Positions 16,870 to 25,728 of a stretch of DNA of 64,000 nt are shown here, in pieces; position 1 is the first letter of the stretch, and every line of letters starts with the position of its first letter. The translations under genes were made by a program, and so were the position numbers. Source of the DNA: Vibrio tapetis subsp. quintayensis (GTDB lineage: Bacteria; Pseudomonadota; Gammaproteobacteria; Enterobacterales; Vibrionaceae); assembly GCF_030409945.1 (NCBI RefSeq), contig NZ_JAUFQV010000012.1, positions 1-64,000 of the forward strand. The letters are read 5' to 3'. The notes below the pieces were generated by a model. The model did not search any database, was not told where the DNA came from, and worked only from the letters and a program-made list of their open reading frames with translations.

Positions 16870-17742
16870 TTAAAAACAAAAATGACAGTTTTCTTCATGG
16901 AGTCCGTACTTGCCGTTTTGGATATCCAAATGTTCACGGCCTGCAGTGAGCCCCATTTGATAGCCTTGATCTAAGATCGGGCGACTCATCGTCAAGCGCT
17001 TAACGCCAAAATTCTCCGGTGGAGCGATGACTCGTATCGTCGCGTCCTTAGGAGGATGACGAATGAAGTCTAATGATTGATTATAGTTGCTGGCTCTTAC
17101 TAGCATCGATTCGGCGATATTTGGGTACTTTGATAACACACGCTTTAGAAGCCAAGGGTGCTTTGCCGGTTTCATTTGATAGCTCAGAGGGTGAGAGAGA
17201 ATGACGGTAATGTCTCGCGCCCCACGACGATAAGCTTCTCTTACTGGGATCGAATCGGCCACGCCACCGTCTGTATAACACCCACCAGAGAAACACGGGG
17301 GTTCCCGATACGCGATAGGAAGCGCTGTGGTCGCTTCGATAATATTCGATAGATTACCGGGTTTGATTTGATAGTAGTCGGCGTGACCTGTTTCAATGTT
17401 GGTTAAAGCCGCGTACATCGGAATGCTGTTAAATAGCACATCACAAGCGATGGGGTAGCGTCGGTTAGACTCCTCCCATAACCATTTCACGTCGACTAAA
17501 TTTCCGCCTTTCGCAAACCGAGTCGGATTAAAGAATGTTTTATCCGTTGCCATAGAAGTGATGACTTGGTGGCTACGCTTAGGCGCTTGAGATAAGTAGC
17601 CAACCAAATTCGACGCTCCCGCAGACACACCAATAGCAAAGTCATAGGGGAGGTAATTCTCTTCCATAAAGGCATCGAGCACACCGCTGGCAAATATGCC
17701 TCGCATTGCTCCCCCTTCTACGATTAAGGCTTTTTCATTCAT
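16870..17742 (-). CDS. Patatin-like phospholipase, YjjU type
   Basis: This 290-residue protein has the patatin fold: oxyanion-hole glycines (GGAMRG, 10-15), nucleophile Ser40 in GVSAG and catalytic Asp158 in TDGG, forming the Ser-Asp dyad. The arrangement GAMRGIFASGVLDAF matches the YjjU/DUF6363 group, and the C-terminus is shorter than in E. coli YjjU. It has no signal peptide, so it is cytoplasmic. Likely an acyl hydrolase acting on membrane lipids; substrate unknown. The ribosome binding site is weak. Confidence 0.9.
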   Translation of the reverse strand: MNEKALIVEGGAMRGIFASGVLDAFMEENYLPYDFAIGVSAGASNLVGYLSQAPKRSHQVITSMATDKTFFNPTRFAKGGNLVDVKWLWEESNRRYPIACDVLFNSIPMYAALTNIETGHADYYQIKPGNLSNIIEATTALPIAYREPPCFSGGCYTDGGVADSIPVREAYRRGARDITVILSHPLSYQMKPAKHPWLLKRVLSKYPNIAESMLVRASNYNQSLDFIRHPPKDATIRVIAPPENFGVKRLTMSRPILDQGYQMGLTAGREHLDIQNGKYGLHEENCHFCF

Positions 17743-17887
17743 AAATCTGAGTCCGTTTGCGTTTTTAGGCTTAAATCAACTAACCCTAGAATAATGCGCA
17801 TGGTTGATAAGAGATAATGGGTTCTTTGAATAGATTCGATAGGCAAAAACTATCGTTTTTTAAGTGCAAGGCCACTAGGTAACCATT

Positions 17888-17926
17888 CACCAAACCCAGT
17901 TACCAAAATCAGTCACCAAAACCAAG
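17888..17926. repeat. Three 13-bp tandem repeats
   Basis: CACCAAACCCAGT, TACCAAAATCAGT and CACCAAAACCAAG follow each other without gaps, sharing (C/T)ACCAAA. They could be protein-binding iterons for nrd or patatin expression or a simple expansion. Confidence 0.45.
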
Positions 17927-18157
17927 CTCGAAAAGCCTAAAAGGGTTAGAGGTTGAAAGAGAGAATGCATTCACTCAGTTATTCGATTTCTAACTCAGCC
18001 TTAGTCTGTTTTTTACAGCTTGAATAGGGGGGAGATTAAAAGGCCTATACCCTGTTTTTTGGGTCGCTTGTAGGTTTGTATTGACCAGTGTATCGGCGAC
18101 TGGTTTATCGTCTAACAATATATTTTTATCGTGATTATAATGTAAATTAACTTGTAA

Positions 18158-18172
18158 TGATAACTATTATCA
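18158..18172. promoter_or_regulatory. Fur operator before nrdA
   Basis: TGATAACTATTATCA matches the 7-1-7 Fur core with one mismatch. The identical 15-mer occurs at 35388 and 52276 before iron genes in this window. It sits 60 bases before the nrdA start. Confidence 0.8.
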
Positions 18173-18232
18173 ATTAGATCTAATGGCTCAACATATGGTG
18201 TATTAACCAAGAACTGGCACAAGATATAGATT

Positions 18233-20485
18233 ATGGACGTTATAAAAAGAGATGGTCGAGTAGAGAAAGCAAGCCTTGATAAAGTCACAAGACGCGCAGA
18301 AGCCATGGCCGATGGATTGAAGGTAGAACCGATTTCGGTTGCTCAGAAGGTGGTATCGGGTCTGTATGATGGCATTAAGGTGACACAAATTGATGTGTTC
18401 CTGTCAGAGACGGCTGCAAGCCTCGCAGCGGAGCATCCTGATTACTCAAAGTTGGCGGCAAGAGTGTTGGTCAGTTCGTTGCAAAAAGAAACGTCGGGTT
18501 TCTTGCATGCAACGGAGCGGCTTTCAGCCATTGGCTTGCTTTCCGCTGAATACACGGCGCAAGTGCGTAAGTATGGTGAGATCCTAACCGACCTTATTGA
18601 CTATCAAAGAGATTATGATTTTGATTACTTTGGATTCAAAACTCTTGAGCGTTCCTACTTACTGAAAATCGATGGTGTGATTGTCGAACGGCCTCAAGAC
18701 ATGTATTTGAGAGTCGCCATCGCGGTCGCAGGCGATGATATTGGTGAGATCAAGCAGCTATACGATATGTTAAGCCTTGGTTTTTATACTCATGCTACCC
18801 CAACTCTTTTTAATGCTGGCCTTAAAATGCAGCAGCTTTCTTCCTGTTTCTTACTGGGTATGCAAGAAGACTCCATTTCAGGTATCTACGATACACTCAA
18901 GGACTGCGCTTTGATCTCCAAGTCTGCGGGTGGCATTGGCTTACACATTCATAATATTCGCGCATCAGGTGCGCCAATTTTGGGCACCAATGGTATCTCG
19001 AATGGCATTATTCCAATGCTAAAAGTGTTTAACGAGACCGCACGGTATGTCGACCAAGGTGGCGGCAAGCGAAAGGGCTCTTTTGCGATTTATCTTGAAC
19101 CTTGGCATGCAGACATCGAATCGTTTTTGGACTTAAGAAAGAATCACGGTAAAGAAGAGTTTCGAGCGCGTGATCTGTTCTTGTCACTTTGGGTGCCTGA
19201 CTTGTTTATGGAAAGGGTTGAGCAAGACGGTGAATGGACACTCTTTAGCGAACATAATGCCAAAGGTTTGTCGGACGTTTATGGTAAAGAGTTTGTGGAA
19301 CTTTACCAACAATACGAACAACAAGGCTTGGGCATTAAAACGATTAAGGCGCGCCAGTTGATGACTCAAATCATTGAGTCTCAGGCTGAAACTGGCACGC
19401 CTTACATGCTCTACAAAGACGCATGTAATACCAAATCTAACCAGCAGAACATTGGCACCATTAAGTCCAGTAACTTGTGCGCGGAGATCATGGAAGTATC
19501 CAGTGGCAAAGAGACCGCGGCCTGTAATCTGGCGTCGATAGCGTTGCCTAAATTTGTTCGGCGCGGCGCGTTTAATTTTGAAGAACTGCATCGCGTCACC
19601 AAAGTTGCCATTAAGAACTTAGATCGGGTGATTGAGGTTAACTATCATCCAACCGATAAAATTGAAGCGGCAAATCACGCTCACAGGCCAGTGGGTTTGG
19701 GTATTCAAGGCTTAGCGGATGTGTTCTTCATGCTCAATTTGCCTTATACCAGCGACAGTGCCAAAGCGTTGAATCGTGATATTGCCGAAACCATGTATCA
19801 CGCCGCCTTACAAGCATCGAGTGAAAGGGCAGAGCAATTAGGTGCTTACAGCAGTTTTGATGGTAGCCCGGCAAGCCAAGGTGTTTTTCAGTTTGATATG
19901 TGGGACACCACACCGTCGGAGCGTTGGGATTGGAAAGCGCTCAAGCAGCAAGTAGTGACTCACGGTTTAAGGAATTCATTGCTAATAGCGCAAATGCCAA
20001 CTGCGTCTACTGCGCAGATATTGGGTAATACAGAAGCGTTTGAGGCGCAAACGAACAACATCTATAAGCGACAAACACTTTCTGGTGAGTTCATTCTCAT
20101 TAACAAACATCTGGTGTCGGCGTTAGAGGCCAAAGGGCTTTGGACGCCAGAGATCCGCGACAGCATCATTGCCAATAATGGCTCAGTTCAAGATCTTGCG
20201 AGCATCCCCGATGAGATGAAAGAGGTCTACCGTTCCGTGTGGGAGATTTCGCAAAAAGACATCATTGAAATGTCGGCAGACAGAGGGCCGTACGTTTGTC
20301 AGTCCCAAAGTTTGAACCTCTGGTTGGCCTCACCGACCTTCGCTCAAATTAACGCCATGCATTTCTATGCTTGGAAATCGGGCTTGAAGACAGGGATGTA
20401 TTACCTACGGACTAAACCTTCGACTAACGCGGTCAAAATGACGGTGAACGTAGAAGATGAAGACTGCCTAAACTGCGGCGCATAG
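18233..20485 (+). CDS. nrdA: Class I ribonucleotide reductase large subunit
   Basis: This 750-residue catalytic subunit reduces ribonucleoside diphosphates. An N-terminal ATP cone (VIKRDGR at 3-9) implies dATP feedback. Active-site residues are all present: Cys205 in SSCFLLG, Asn414-Cys416-Glu418 in SNLCAEIM, Cys431 in ACNLAS, the radical-transfer pair Tyr723-Tyr724, and the C-terminal redox pair Cys745/Cys748 in CLNCGA. Overall it looks closer to the eukaryotic/viral type than to E. coli NrdA. It leads an nrdA-nrdB-glutaredoxin operon preceded by a Fur operator, so it is probably an alternative enzyme made under iron limitation. Confidence 0.95.
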   Translation: MDVIKRDGRVEKASLDKVTRRAEAMADGLKVEPISVAQKVVSGLYDGIKVTQIDVFLSETAASLAAEHPDYSKLAARVLVSSLQKETSGFLHATERLSAIGLLSAEYTAQVRKYGEILTDLIDYQRDYDFDYFGFKTLERSYLLKIDGVIVERPQDMYLRVAIAVAGDDIGEIKQLYDMLSLGFYTHATPTLFNAGLKMQQLSSCFLLGMQEDSISGIYDTLKDCALISKSAGGIGLHIHNIRASGAPILGTNGISNGIIPMLKVFNETARYVDQGGGKRKGSFAIYLEPWHADIESFLDLRKNHGKEEFRARDLFLSLWVPDLFMERVEQDGEWTLFSEHNAKGLSDVYGKEFVELYQQYEQQGLGIKTIKARQLMTQIIESQAETGTPYMLYKDACNTKSNQQNIGTIKSSNLCAEIMEVSSGKETAACNLASIALPKFVRRGAFNFEELHRVTKVAIKNLDRVIEVNYHPTDKIEAANHAHRPVGLGIQGLADVFFMLNLPYTSDSAKALNRDIAETMYHAALQASSERAEQLGAYSSFDGSPASQGVFQFDMWDTTPSERWDWKALKQQVVTHGLRNSLLIAQMPTASTAQILGNTEAFEAQTNNIYKRQTLSGEFILINKHLVSALEAKGLWTPEIRDSIIANNGSVQDLASIPDEMKEVYRSVWEISQKDIIEMSADRGPYVCQSQSLNLWLASPTFAQINAMHFYAWKSGLKTGMYYLRTKPSTNAVKMTVNVEDEDCLNCGA

Positions 20486-20512
20486 TGTCCGGCTTACCTT
20501 AAAGGAACCCCC

Positions 20513-21445
20513 ATGATTGTTAAGAATAAATTCAGCCTTTTTCCTATTCAATATGAAGAAATCTGGCAGGCGTATAAAACCCATGAAGCGGCATTTTGGA
20601 CCACAGAAGAGCTCGATTTTGCCCAAGACATTCCCGACTTAGCCAAACTGACCGATGGCGAGCTGCACTTTATCCGTCACGTTCTGGCCTTCTTTGCTCA
20701 AAGTGAGGGCATGATTAACGAAAACTTGTTAACCCGATTTTATGGCGAAATCGAGATAGCCGAAGCTCGGTGTTTTCTCGCTTTGCAAGCGTTTAACGAA
20801 GTGATTCATGCTGAGACTTATGCATTGCAGCTAGAAACCTACATCCCGGATATTGAAGAGCGCGAAAGGCTATTTAACGCCATAGACAACGTGCCAACAG
20901 TAAAGCGTAAGGCCGATTGGGTGATGCGGTGGATATCATCCGATAAACCGCTGGCGATGAGGTTGATTGCTTTTGGTTTGGTTGAAGGGCTGTTTTTCGC
21001 AGGCAGTTTTTGTGCCATTTACTACTTTAGGAAACGGGGTTTGTTGGCAGGGTTAGCAGCGAGTAATGACTTGATTGCTCGCGACGAGGGCCTGCATTTT
21101 AGCTTTTCTGCTTTGTTGTTCAAAACCCTCGGACAAGGGCAAGTCAGCCAAGCTGAATTTGAAGAAATTTGCCGTGAAGCCGTCTCGATTGAAAAAGAGT
21201 TTGTGACCGAAGCCTTGCCCGTCGGATTGATTGGTATGAATGCCGAATTGATGTGTCAGTACATTGAGTATACGGCGGATGTGATCGCAGGGCTATTCCG
21301 TTTCGAGAAGATATACGGAGCCGAAAACCCGTTTGATTATATGAGGTTACTCGATATGGAAGGAAAAACTAATTTCTTCGAGAAACGGGTCACGGAGTAC
21401 AAACGCCCACAAGATCGCCAACTGGCGTTCGATGCGGACTTTTAA
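20513..21445 (+). CDS. nrdB: Class I ribonucleotide reductase radical subunit with Glu at ligand 1
   Basis: This 310-residue ferritin-like subunit has metal ligands E96xxH99, E158 and E192xxH195 and the radical Tyr103 (EVIHAETY). The first ligand, an Asp in E. coli (D84) and mouse R2 (in AASDGIVNENL), is Glu65 here (AQSEGMINENL). Glu at this position is known from class Ic enzymes such as Chlamydia, where Tyr is replaced by Phe and the metals are Mn/Fe; here Tyr is kept. The C-terminus ends in FDADF, like the LDADF tail of mammalian R2, the segment that docks on the large subunit. Good AAAGGA ribosome binding site. The metal used is an open question, made sharper by Fur control. Confidence 0.95.
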   Translation: MIVKNKFSLFPIQYEEIWQAYKTHEAAFWTTEELDFAQDIPDLAKLTDGELHFIRHVLAFFAQSEGMINENLLTRFYGEIEIAEARCFLALQAFNEVIHAETYALQLETYIPDIEERERLFNAIDNVPTVKRKADWVMRWISSDKPLAMRLIAFGLVEGLFFAGSFCAIYYFRKRGLLAGLAASNDLIARDEGLHFSFSALLFKTLGQGQVSQAEFEEICREAVSIEKEFVTEALPVGLIGMNAELMCQYIEYTADVIAGLFRFEKIYGAENPFDYMRLLDMEGKTNFFEKRVTEYKRPQDRQLAFDADF

Positions 21446-21456
21446 GGGAATACATC

Positions 21457-21699
21457 ATGAACATTGATATGTTTAGCAAGGAAAATTGTTCGCAATGTAC
21501 GATGGCCGCCAACTGGTTGCAGCAGCAGGGGTACGACATTCGTCACTTAAAACTTAACGTCGATTTTGACAGGGAAACCTTGTTGTCGTTATTTCCAAGC
21601 GCAAGAACTTATCCGCAGTTTCGCCTTGATGGCCGCCTGATCGGGGATCTTAACGCCTTAAAGCAGCAGCTTTCTTTTGCTTGTGAAGCGCAATTTTAG
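21457..21699 (+). CDS. NrdH-like glutaredoxin
   Basis: This 80-residue thioredoxin-fold protein has the redox motif C10SQC13 close to its N-terminus and a TYPQFRLDGRLIGDL segment corresponding to the cis-proline loop and GG-type region of glutaredoxins. As the third gene of the nrd operon, 11 bases after nrdB, it is the likely electron donor for the C-terminal Cys pair of NrdA. The CxQC motif resembles NrdH, normally tied to class Ib enzymes, which is unusual next to a class Ia-like reductase. Confidence 0.88.
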   Translation: MNIDMFSKENCSQCTMAANWLQQQGYDIRHLKLNVDFDRETLLSLFPSARTYPQFRLDGRLIGDLNALKQQLSFACEAQF

Positions 21700-21712
21700 C
21701 CTTTCTAAAGTA

Positions 21713-21764
21713 AGGCATGTTTATTCATTGGGACGCAATGATTGACCCAAAGATAAGCATGCCT
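21713..21764 (+). terminator. Stem-loop after nrd operon
   Basis: AGGCATGTTTAT (21713-21724) pairs with ATAAGCATGCCT (21753-21764), with an inner CATTG/CAATG hairpin. There is no T tract, so it may be an mRNA-stabilising structure or weak terminator. Confidence 0.45.
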
Positions 21765-21815
21765 AAAACATCGATCACGTAATTCTGTATTACCCTCTGA
21801 ATACTTGTGGTTGAT

Positions 21816-21838
21816 ATGATAATAATTATCATTATCAT
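21816..21838. promoter_or_regulatory. Fur operator before suf operon
   Basis: GATAATAATTATCATTATC (21818-21836) matches the 19-bp Fur consensus at 17 positions. It ends about 35 bases before sufA, where binding would cover the promoter. Confidence 0.9.
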
Positions 21839-21872
21839 ATCGGTCTGGTTATTTATGATTAAGGCAGTTGTT

Positions 21873-22265
21873 ATGACTTCTTCAAAGACAGATATTGCCA
21901 GCTTTTCTCTTCAGGATGAAGAATGGCAGGGGATTTCACTGACCCCATCCGCCGCAAAACGAATTTCTCAACTTTCTATGGACGACATTTTCATCATGCT
22001 TTCGGTTAAACCTTCTGGTTGTACTGGGTATGCCTATGTATTGGATCAAGTTTCGGTTTGTGAATCGAAAACGACCGCCACGTCGGATAAAGATAAATTA
22101 CGATTCGAATCTCATGGCTGTTCTTTTTATGTCGCATTAGAGGCGATGCCATTTGTGGATGGCACTGAAATTGATTACGTACGTGAAGGGCTTAATCAGA
22201 CTTTTGTTTATCACAACCCCAACGTGACAGCCGAGTGTGGCTGTGGCGAGAGTTTTGGTGTTTAA
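21873..22265 (+). CDS. sufA: Fe-S assembly A-type carrier SufA
   Basis: This 130-residue A-type carrier transfers Fe-S clusters from the SufBCD scaffold. Its three cluster cysteines are Cys50 (SGCTGYAY) and Cys122/Cys124 (ECGCGESF). ATG at 21873 has AAGG at 8 bases; longer in-frame starts would lie over the Fur operator. It is the first gene of sufABCDSE, one base before sufB. Fur control fits the role of Suf as the Fe-S system for iron starvation and oxidative stress. Confidence 0.95.
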   Translation: MTSSKTDIASFSLQDEEWQGISLTPSAAKRISQLSMDDIFIMLSVKPSGCTGYAYVLDQVSVCESKTTATSDKDKLRFESHGCSFYVALEAMPFVDGTEIDYVREGLNQTFVYHNPNVTAECGCGESFGV

Positions 22266-22266
22266 C

Positions 22267-23754
22267 ATGACTGCAATAGATATTCAGCCGGAAGTAAAAA
22301 AAGCCTTAAATAGTGAAAGCTACAAAGAAGGCTTTTTCACTCATTTGAATAACGACACCCTTGAGAAAGGGATTAATGAAAACGTCGTGCGCGCTATTTC
22401 CCAAAAGCGCAATGAACCTGAATGGATGCTCGAATTTCGACTGGCCGCTTTCAAAACGTGGCTTGAAATGGAGGAGCCTCATTGGCTTAAAGCGCAGTAC
22501 GAAGGGCTCGATTACCAAAATTACAGTTATTATTCTGCGCCAAAATGTGGTGGTTGCTCAGACGATGATACAGAGACGTCGCTGGATGAAAGCCCACAAG
22601 ATGGCTCCAATGCGTTTCTGACAAAAGAAGTTGAAGCGGCATTTGAGCAGCTCGGCGTGCCAGTGAGAGAAGGCAAAGAGGTGGCTGTTGATGCCATTTT
22701 TGATTCTGTATCCGTTACCACAACGTATCGTGAAGAGTTAAGTGAGCTTGGTATTATCTTCTGCTCATTTAGTGAAGCCATTCAAGAGTATCCGAAACTC
22801 GTTCAGCGTTACTTGGGGTCGGTTGTGCCGCCCAAAGACAACTTCTTTGCCGCGTTAAATGCGGCGGTAGCCTCTGATGGTTCGTTTATTTATATTCCTC
22901 CTGGGGTGCATTGCCCGCGAGAACTCTCTACCTACTTTAGGATCAATCAAGCTAAAACCGGCCAATTTGAACGCACCATTTTGGTGGCTGATGAAGGTTC
23001 TTATGTCAGTTATATCGAAGGCTGTTCAGCTCCGGTCAGAGACACTTATCAATTACACGCGGCCGTTGTAGAGGTGGTGATTTTAAAAGACGCCGAAGTC
23101 AAATATTCCACGGTTCAAAATTGGTTCTCGGGTTCGGAAGAAAACGACGGCGGTATTTTGAATTTTGTCACCAAGCGAGCGGTGTGCGAAGGGACGAATA
23201 GCAAGATGTCTTGGACACAATCGGAAACGGGATCGGCGATCACTTGGAAATACCCCAGTGTCATTTTAAAAGGTGACAATTCCGTTGGTGAATTCTTTTC
23301 TGTTGCTTTAACAAATGGTAACCAACAGGCCGACACAGGCACCAAGATGATCCACATTGGTAAGAACACAAAATCGACCATCATTTCTAAAGGTATCTCG
23401 GCGGGTAAAAGCGAAAATAGCTATCGCGGTTTAGTGAAGGTGCTGCCAACCGCAGAGGGAGCGCGTAATTTTACTCAGTGTGATTCCATGCTCATTGGAG
23501 CCGATTGTGGTGCTCATACCTTCCCTTACGTGGAAGTAAAAAACAGTTCCGCTCAAATAGAACACGAAGCCACCACCTCTCGCATCGGTGAAGACCAACT
23601 CTTCTATTGTGTGCAACGAGGCATCAGCGAAGACGATGCAATCTCTATGATTGTGAATGGCTTCTGCAAAGATGTTTTTTCCGAACTTCCTCTCGAATTT
23701 GCTATAGAAGCGCAAAAACTGCTGTCTATTAGCTTAGAACACAGCGTGGGTTAA
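22267..23754 (+). CDS. sufB: Fe-S scaffold subunit SufB
   Basis: At 495 residues it equals E. coli SufB in length. SufB forms the SufBC2D scaffold on which clusters are built. Typical features are [14 protein letters not shown] near residue 90, the beta-helix core and the C-terminal region with [14 protein letters not shown], the latter shared with SufD. The start chosen (ATG 22267) follows the sufA stop directly; a longer frame from 22237 would overlap sufA. Confidence 0.97.
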   Translation: MTAIDIQPEVKKALNSESYKEGFFTHLNNDTLEKGINENVVRAISQKRNEPEWMLEFRLAAFKTWLEMEEPHWLKAQYEGLDYQNYSYYSAPKCGGCSDDDTETSLDESPQDGSNAFLTKEVEAAFEQLGVPVREGKEVAVDAIFDSVSVTTTYREELSELGIIFCSFSEAIQEYPKLVQRYLGSVVPPKDNFFAALNAAVASDGSFIYIPPGVHCPRELSTYFRINQAKTGQFERTILVADEGSYVSYIEGCSAPVRDTYQLHAAVVEVVILKDAEVKYSTVQNWFSGSEENDGGILNFVTKRAVCEGTNSKMSWTQSETGSAITWKYPSVILKGDNSVGEFFSVALTNGNQQADTGTKMIHIGKNTKSTIISKGISAGKSENSYRGLVKVLPTAEGARNFTQCDSMLIGADCGAHTFPYVEVKNSSAQIEHEATTSRIGEDQLFYCVQRGISEDDAISMIVNGFCKDVFSELPLEFAIEAQKLLSISLEHSVG

Positions 23755-23759
23755 CGATT

Positions 23760-24506
23760 ATGTTAGAGATTACAAACCTAGAAGCCAGTGTCGATGGCAC
23801 TCCTATTCTTAACGGCATCAATTTGTCGGTCAAAGCGGGCGAAGTTCACGCCATTATGGGCCCTAACGGTTCGGGAAAAAGCACGCTTTCAGCAACATTA
23901 GCGGGCAAGGAAGACTACGAAGTCACCGCAGGTGAGATGCTGTTTAAGCAAAAAGAGTTAGCGGATCTCGACCCTGATGAAAGAGCCGGCGAGGGCATTT
24001 TTCTTGCTTTTCAGTACCCAGTAGAAATTCCTGGAGTGAGTAATCGGTTGTTCTTAAAAACCGCTCTGAACGGTATTCGTGCTTATCAACAAAAAACCAA
24101 GTTGGACCAATTCGACTTTGAAGACTTGTTAGAAGAAAAAGCCAAACTCTTGAAAATGCCGTTTGATCTGCTGAATCGCTCGGTCAACGAGGGCTTTTCT
24201 GGGGGCGAGAAAAAACGTAATGATATTTTGCAAATGGCGGTTTTAGAACCCGAGTTATGCATATTGGATGAAACCGATTCCGGGTTGGATATTGATGCGT
24301 TAAAAGCGGTGTCTGATGGCGTGAATGCGCTTAGGGATGGCCATCGTTCGTTTATAGTCGTGACTCACTATCAGAGAATTCTCGACTACATTAAACCGGA
24401 TTTCGTGCACGTGTTATACCAAGGAAAAATCGTCAAATCAGGTGATCATACTTTAGCAAAAGAACTGGAGGATAAAGGCTATGGTTGGATTATCGGAGAA
24501 GAATAG
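23760..24506 (+). CDS. sufC: Suf ATPase SufC
   Basis: This 248-residue ABC-type ATPase is soluble, with Walker A GPNGSGKST (34-42), the Suf-specific signature FSGGEKKRNDILQ and Walker B LCILDETDSGLDID. It drives conformational change in SufBCD. Length equals that of E. coli SufC. Five bases separate it from sufB, and it overlaps sufD by 26 bases. Confidence 0.97.
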   Translation: MLEITNLEASVDGTPILNGINLSVKAGEVHAIMGPNGSGKSTLSATLAGKEDYEVTAGEMLFKQKELADLDPDERAGEGIFLAFQYPVEIPGVSNRLFLKTALNGIRAYQQKTKLDQFDFEDLLEEKAKLLKMPFDLLNRSVNEGFSGGEKKRNDILQMAVLEPELCILDETDSGLDIDALKAVSDGVNALRDGHRSFIVVTHYQRILDYIKPDFVHVLYQGKIVKSGDHTLAKELEDKGYGWIIGEE

Positions 24507-25728
24507 AGACGTCGCTTTAACTCGACTGTCTGGCTTGGTAGGGCAGAGTTCATGGCAGCAGAGTCATTGGCAATCTTTATTGAAATTAGGGCTGCCCGAC
24601 GAACGCCACGAAGACTGGAAGTACACCTCGCTTGCTGATTTTGTCCAGTTGCCGTATTGCAAACCTTCTCATGGAAATGTGCACGGTATTTCGTTTGAAA
24701 GCTTAAGCATGGTGTTTGACTGTTATCGTTTGGTGTTCTTTGATGGTGAATTTCAACATGATCTCTCTGACGAAATTCCCAACGTAGATTACGAGTTAAT
24801 GACGGCGGAGACTTTTGATTACGGAGCGGCCATTGCGCCTGACATGGTATCGCTATTGGCAGAAGCAAGTGCGACCACCGGAGTGCATGTACGAGTGCGA
24901 AATAACACTCAAGTGAAAAAGCCGATTTACTTGTTCCATCTAAATTCTGGTGGGTTAGGGGAATGGTGCAGCTATCGTCACCACATTGAACTTGGGCAAG
25001 GGGCTCAGTGTGAGGTATACGAGCACCATACTTCGCTTGCGCTAGGTGGCGGCGTCACGTGTTCAAGGTTATCGTGTGAGGTCGGTAATGGCGCCAATTA
25101 TCGTCATTTTAAGTTGGTTGAAGAGAGCCAACAGCAGCACCACTTTGCTCACAATGATGTGATGGCGCAAAGAGATAGCCAAGTGCGTAGCGACGTATTT
25201 ATGCTTGAAGGACAATTGACTCGGCACTCGACCAGTGCGACGTTGCAAGGCGCTGGGGGTTATGCCCAGCTCAATAGCTTGGCGCTACCAAAGCAAGAAC
25301 AAGTCTTTGATACTCGAACTTACATTCAGCACGCCTCGCCACATTGCGACAGCGATCAAACCCATAAAATCATAGGCAAAGACAACGGTATTGGTGTGTT
25401 CAATGGCTCGATATTGGTTGATAAACATGCGATTAAAACCAATGGTCAAATGGACAATCACAATTTGTTGCTCAGCGATTTGGCTCAAGTAAACAGCAAG
25501 CCACAACTAGAAATCTATGCCGATGACGTGAAATGCAGCCACGGTGCAACTACGGGCCAAATCGATCCGAGTCAAGTTTTCTACTTAAGAGCAAGAGGAA
25601 TTCCTTTGGCTCAAGCTGAGAAAATGATCACCTTTGCTTTTGCCGGAGAGCTAACCGATGCTATCGAGAATGACGACGTCAGGCAGCATATCATTCGTAG
25701 AATTGAGCAGAAGTTGGACATGGCATGA
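24481..25728 (+). CDS. sufD: Fe-S scaffold subunit SufD
   Basis: This 415-residue SufB paralogue is required for iron acquisition by the scaffold. It contains RHEDWKYTSL near the N-terminus and the family-typical CSHGATTGQIDPSQVFYLRA with the conserved His near residue 360, then the RGIPLAQAEKMI segment. The start overlaps sufC by 26 bases but has GGAG about nine bases upstream, and no other ATG is available nearby, so the overlap appears real. Confidence 0.95.
   Translation: MVGLSEKNRDVALTRLSGLVGQSSWQQSHWQSLLKLGLPDERHEDWKYTSLADFVQLPYCKPSHGNVHGISFESLSMVFDCYRLVFFDGEFQHDLSDEIPNVDYELMTAETFDYGAAIAPDMVSLLAEASATTGVHVRVRNNTQVKKPIYLFHLNSGGLGEWCSYRHHIELGQGAQCEVYEHHTSLALGGGVTCSRLSCEVGNGANYRHFKLVEESQQQHHFAHNDVMAQRDSQVRSDVFMLEGQLTRHSTSATLQGAGGYAQLNSLALPKQEQVFDTRTYIQHASPHCDSDQTHKIIGKDNGIGVFNGSILVDKHAIKTNGQMDNHNLLLSDLAQVNSKPQLEIYADDVKCSHGATTGQIDPSQVFYLRARGIPLAQAEKMITFAFAGELTDAIENDDVRQHIIRRIEQKLDMA

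Larger units (their letters stand above)
17743..18232. other. Intergenic region before nrdA
   Basis: 490 bases between the divergent patatin and nrdA genes. It holds three 13-bp tandem units (17888-17926) and a Fur operator (18158-18172). No pair of NrdR boxes was seen, which is notable because NrdR usually controls ribonucleotide reductase genes. Confidence 0.5.

Noticed and set aside
18000..18232. NrdR boxes or adenosylcobalamin riboswitch before nrdA
   Set aside because: No paired ACACNATATATNGTGT-like boxes and no B12-box sequence; only the Fur site is convincing.
19184..19591. 135-aa minus-strand frame inside nrdA
   Set aside because: Lies wholly antisense to a gene with intact catalytic motifs; Cys/Arg-rich composition typical of a shadow frame.
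22237..22266. Longer start for sufB
   Set aside because: Would overlap sufA, lacks a ribosome binding site, and the ATG at 22267 gives exactly the E. coli SufB length.
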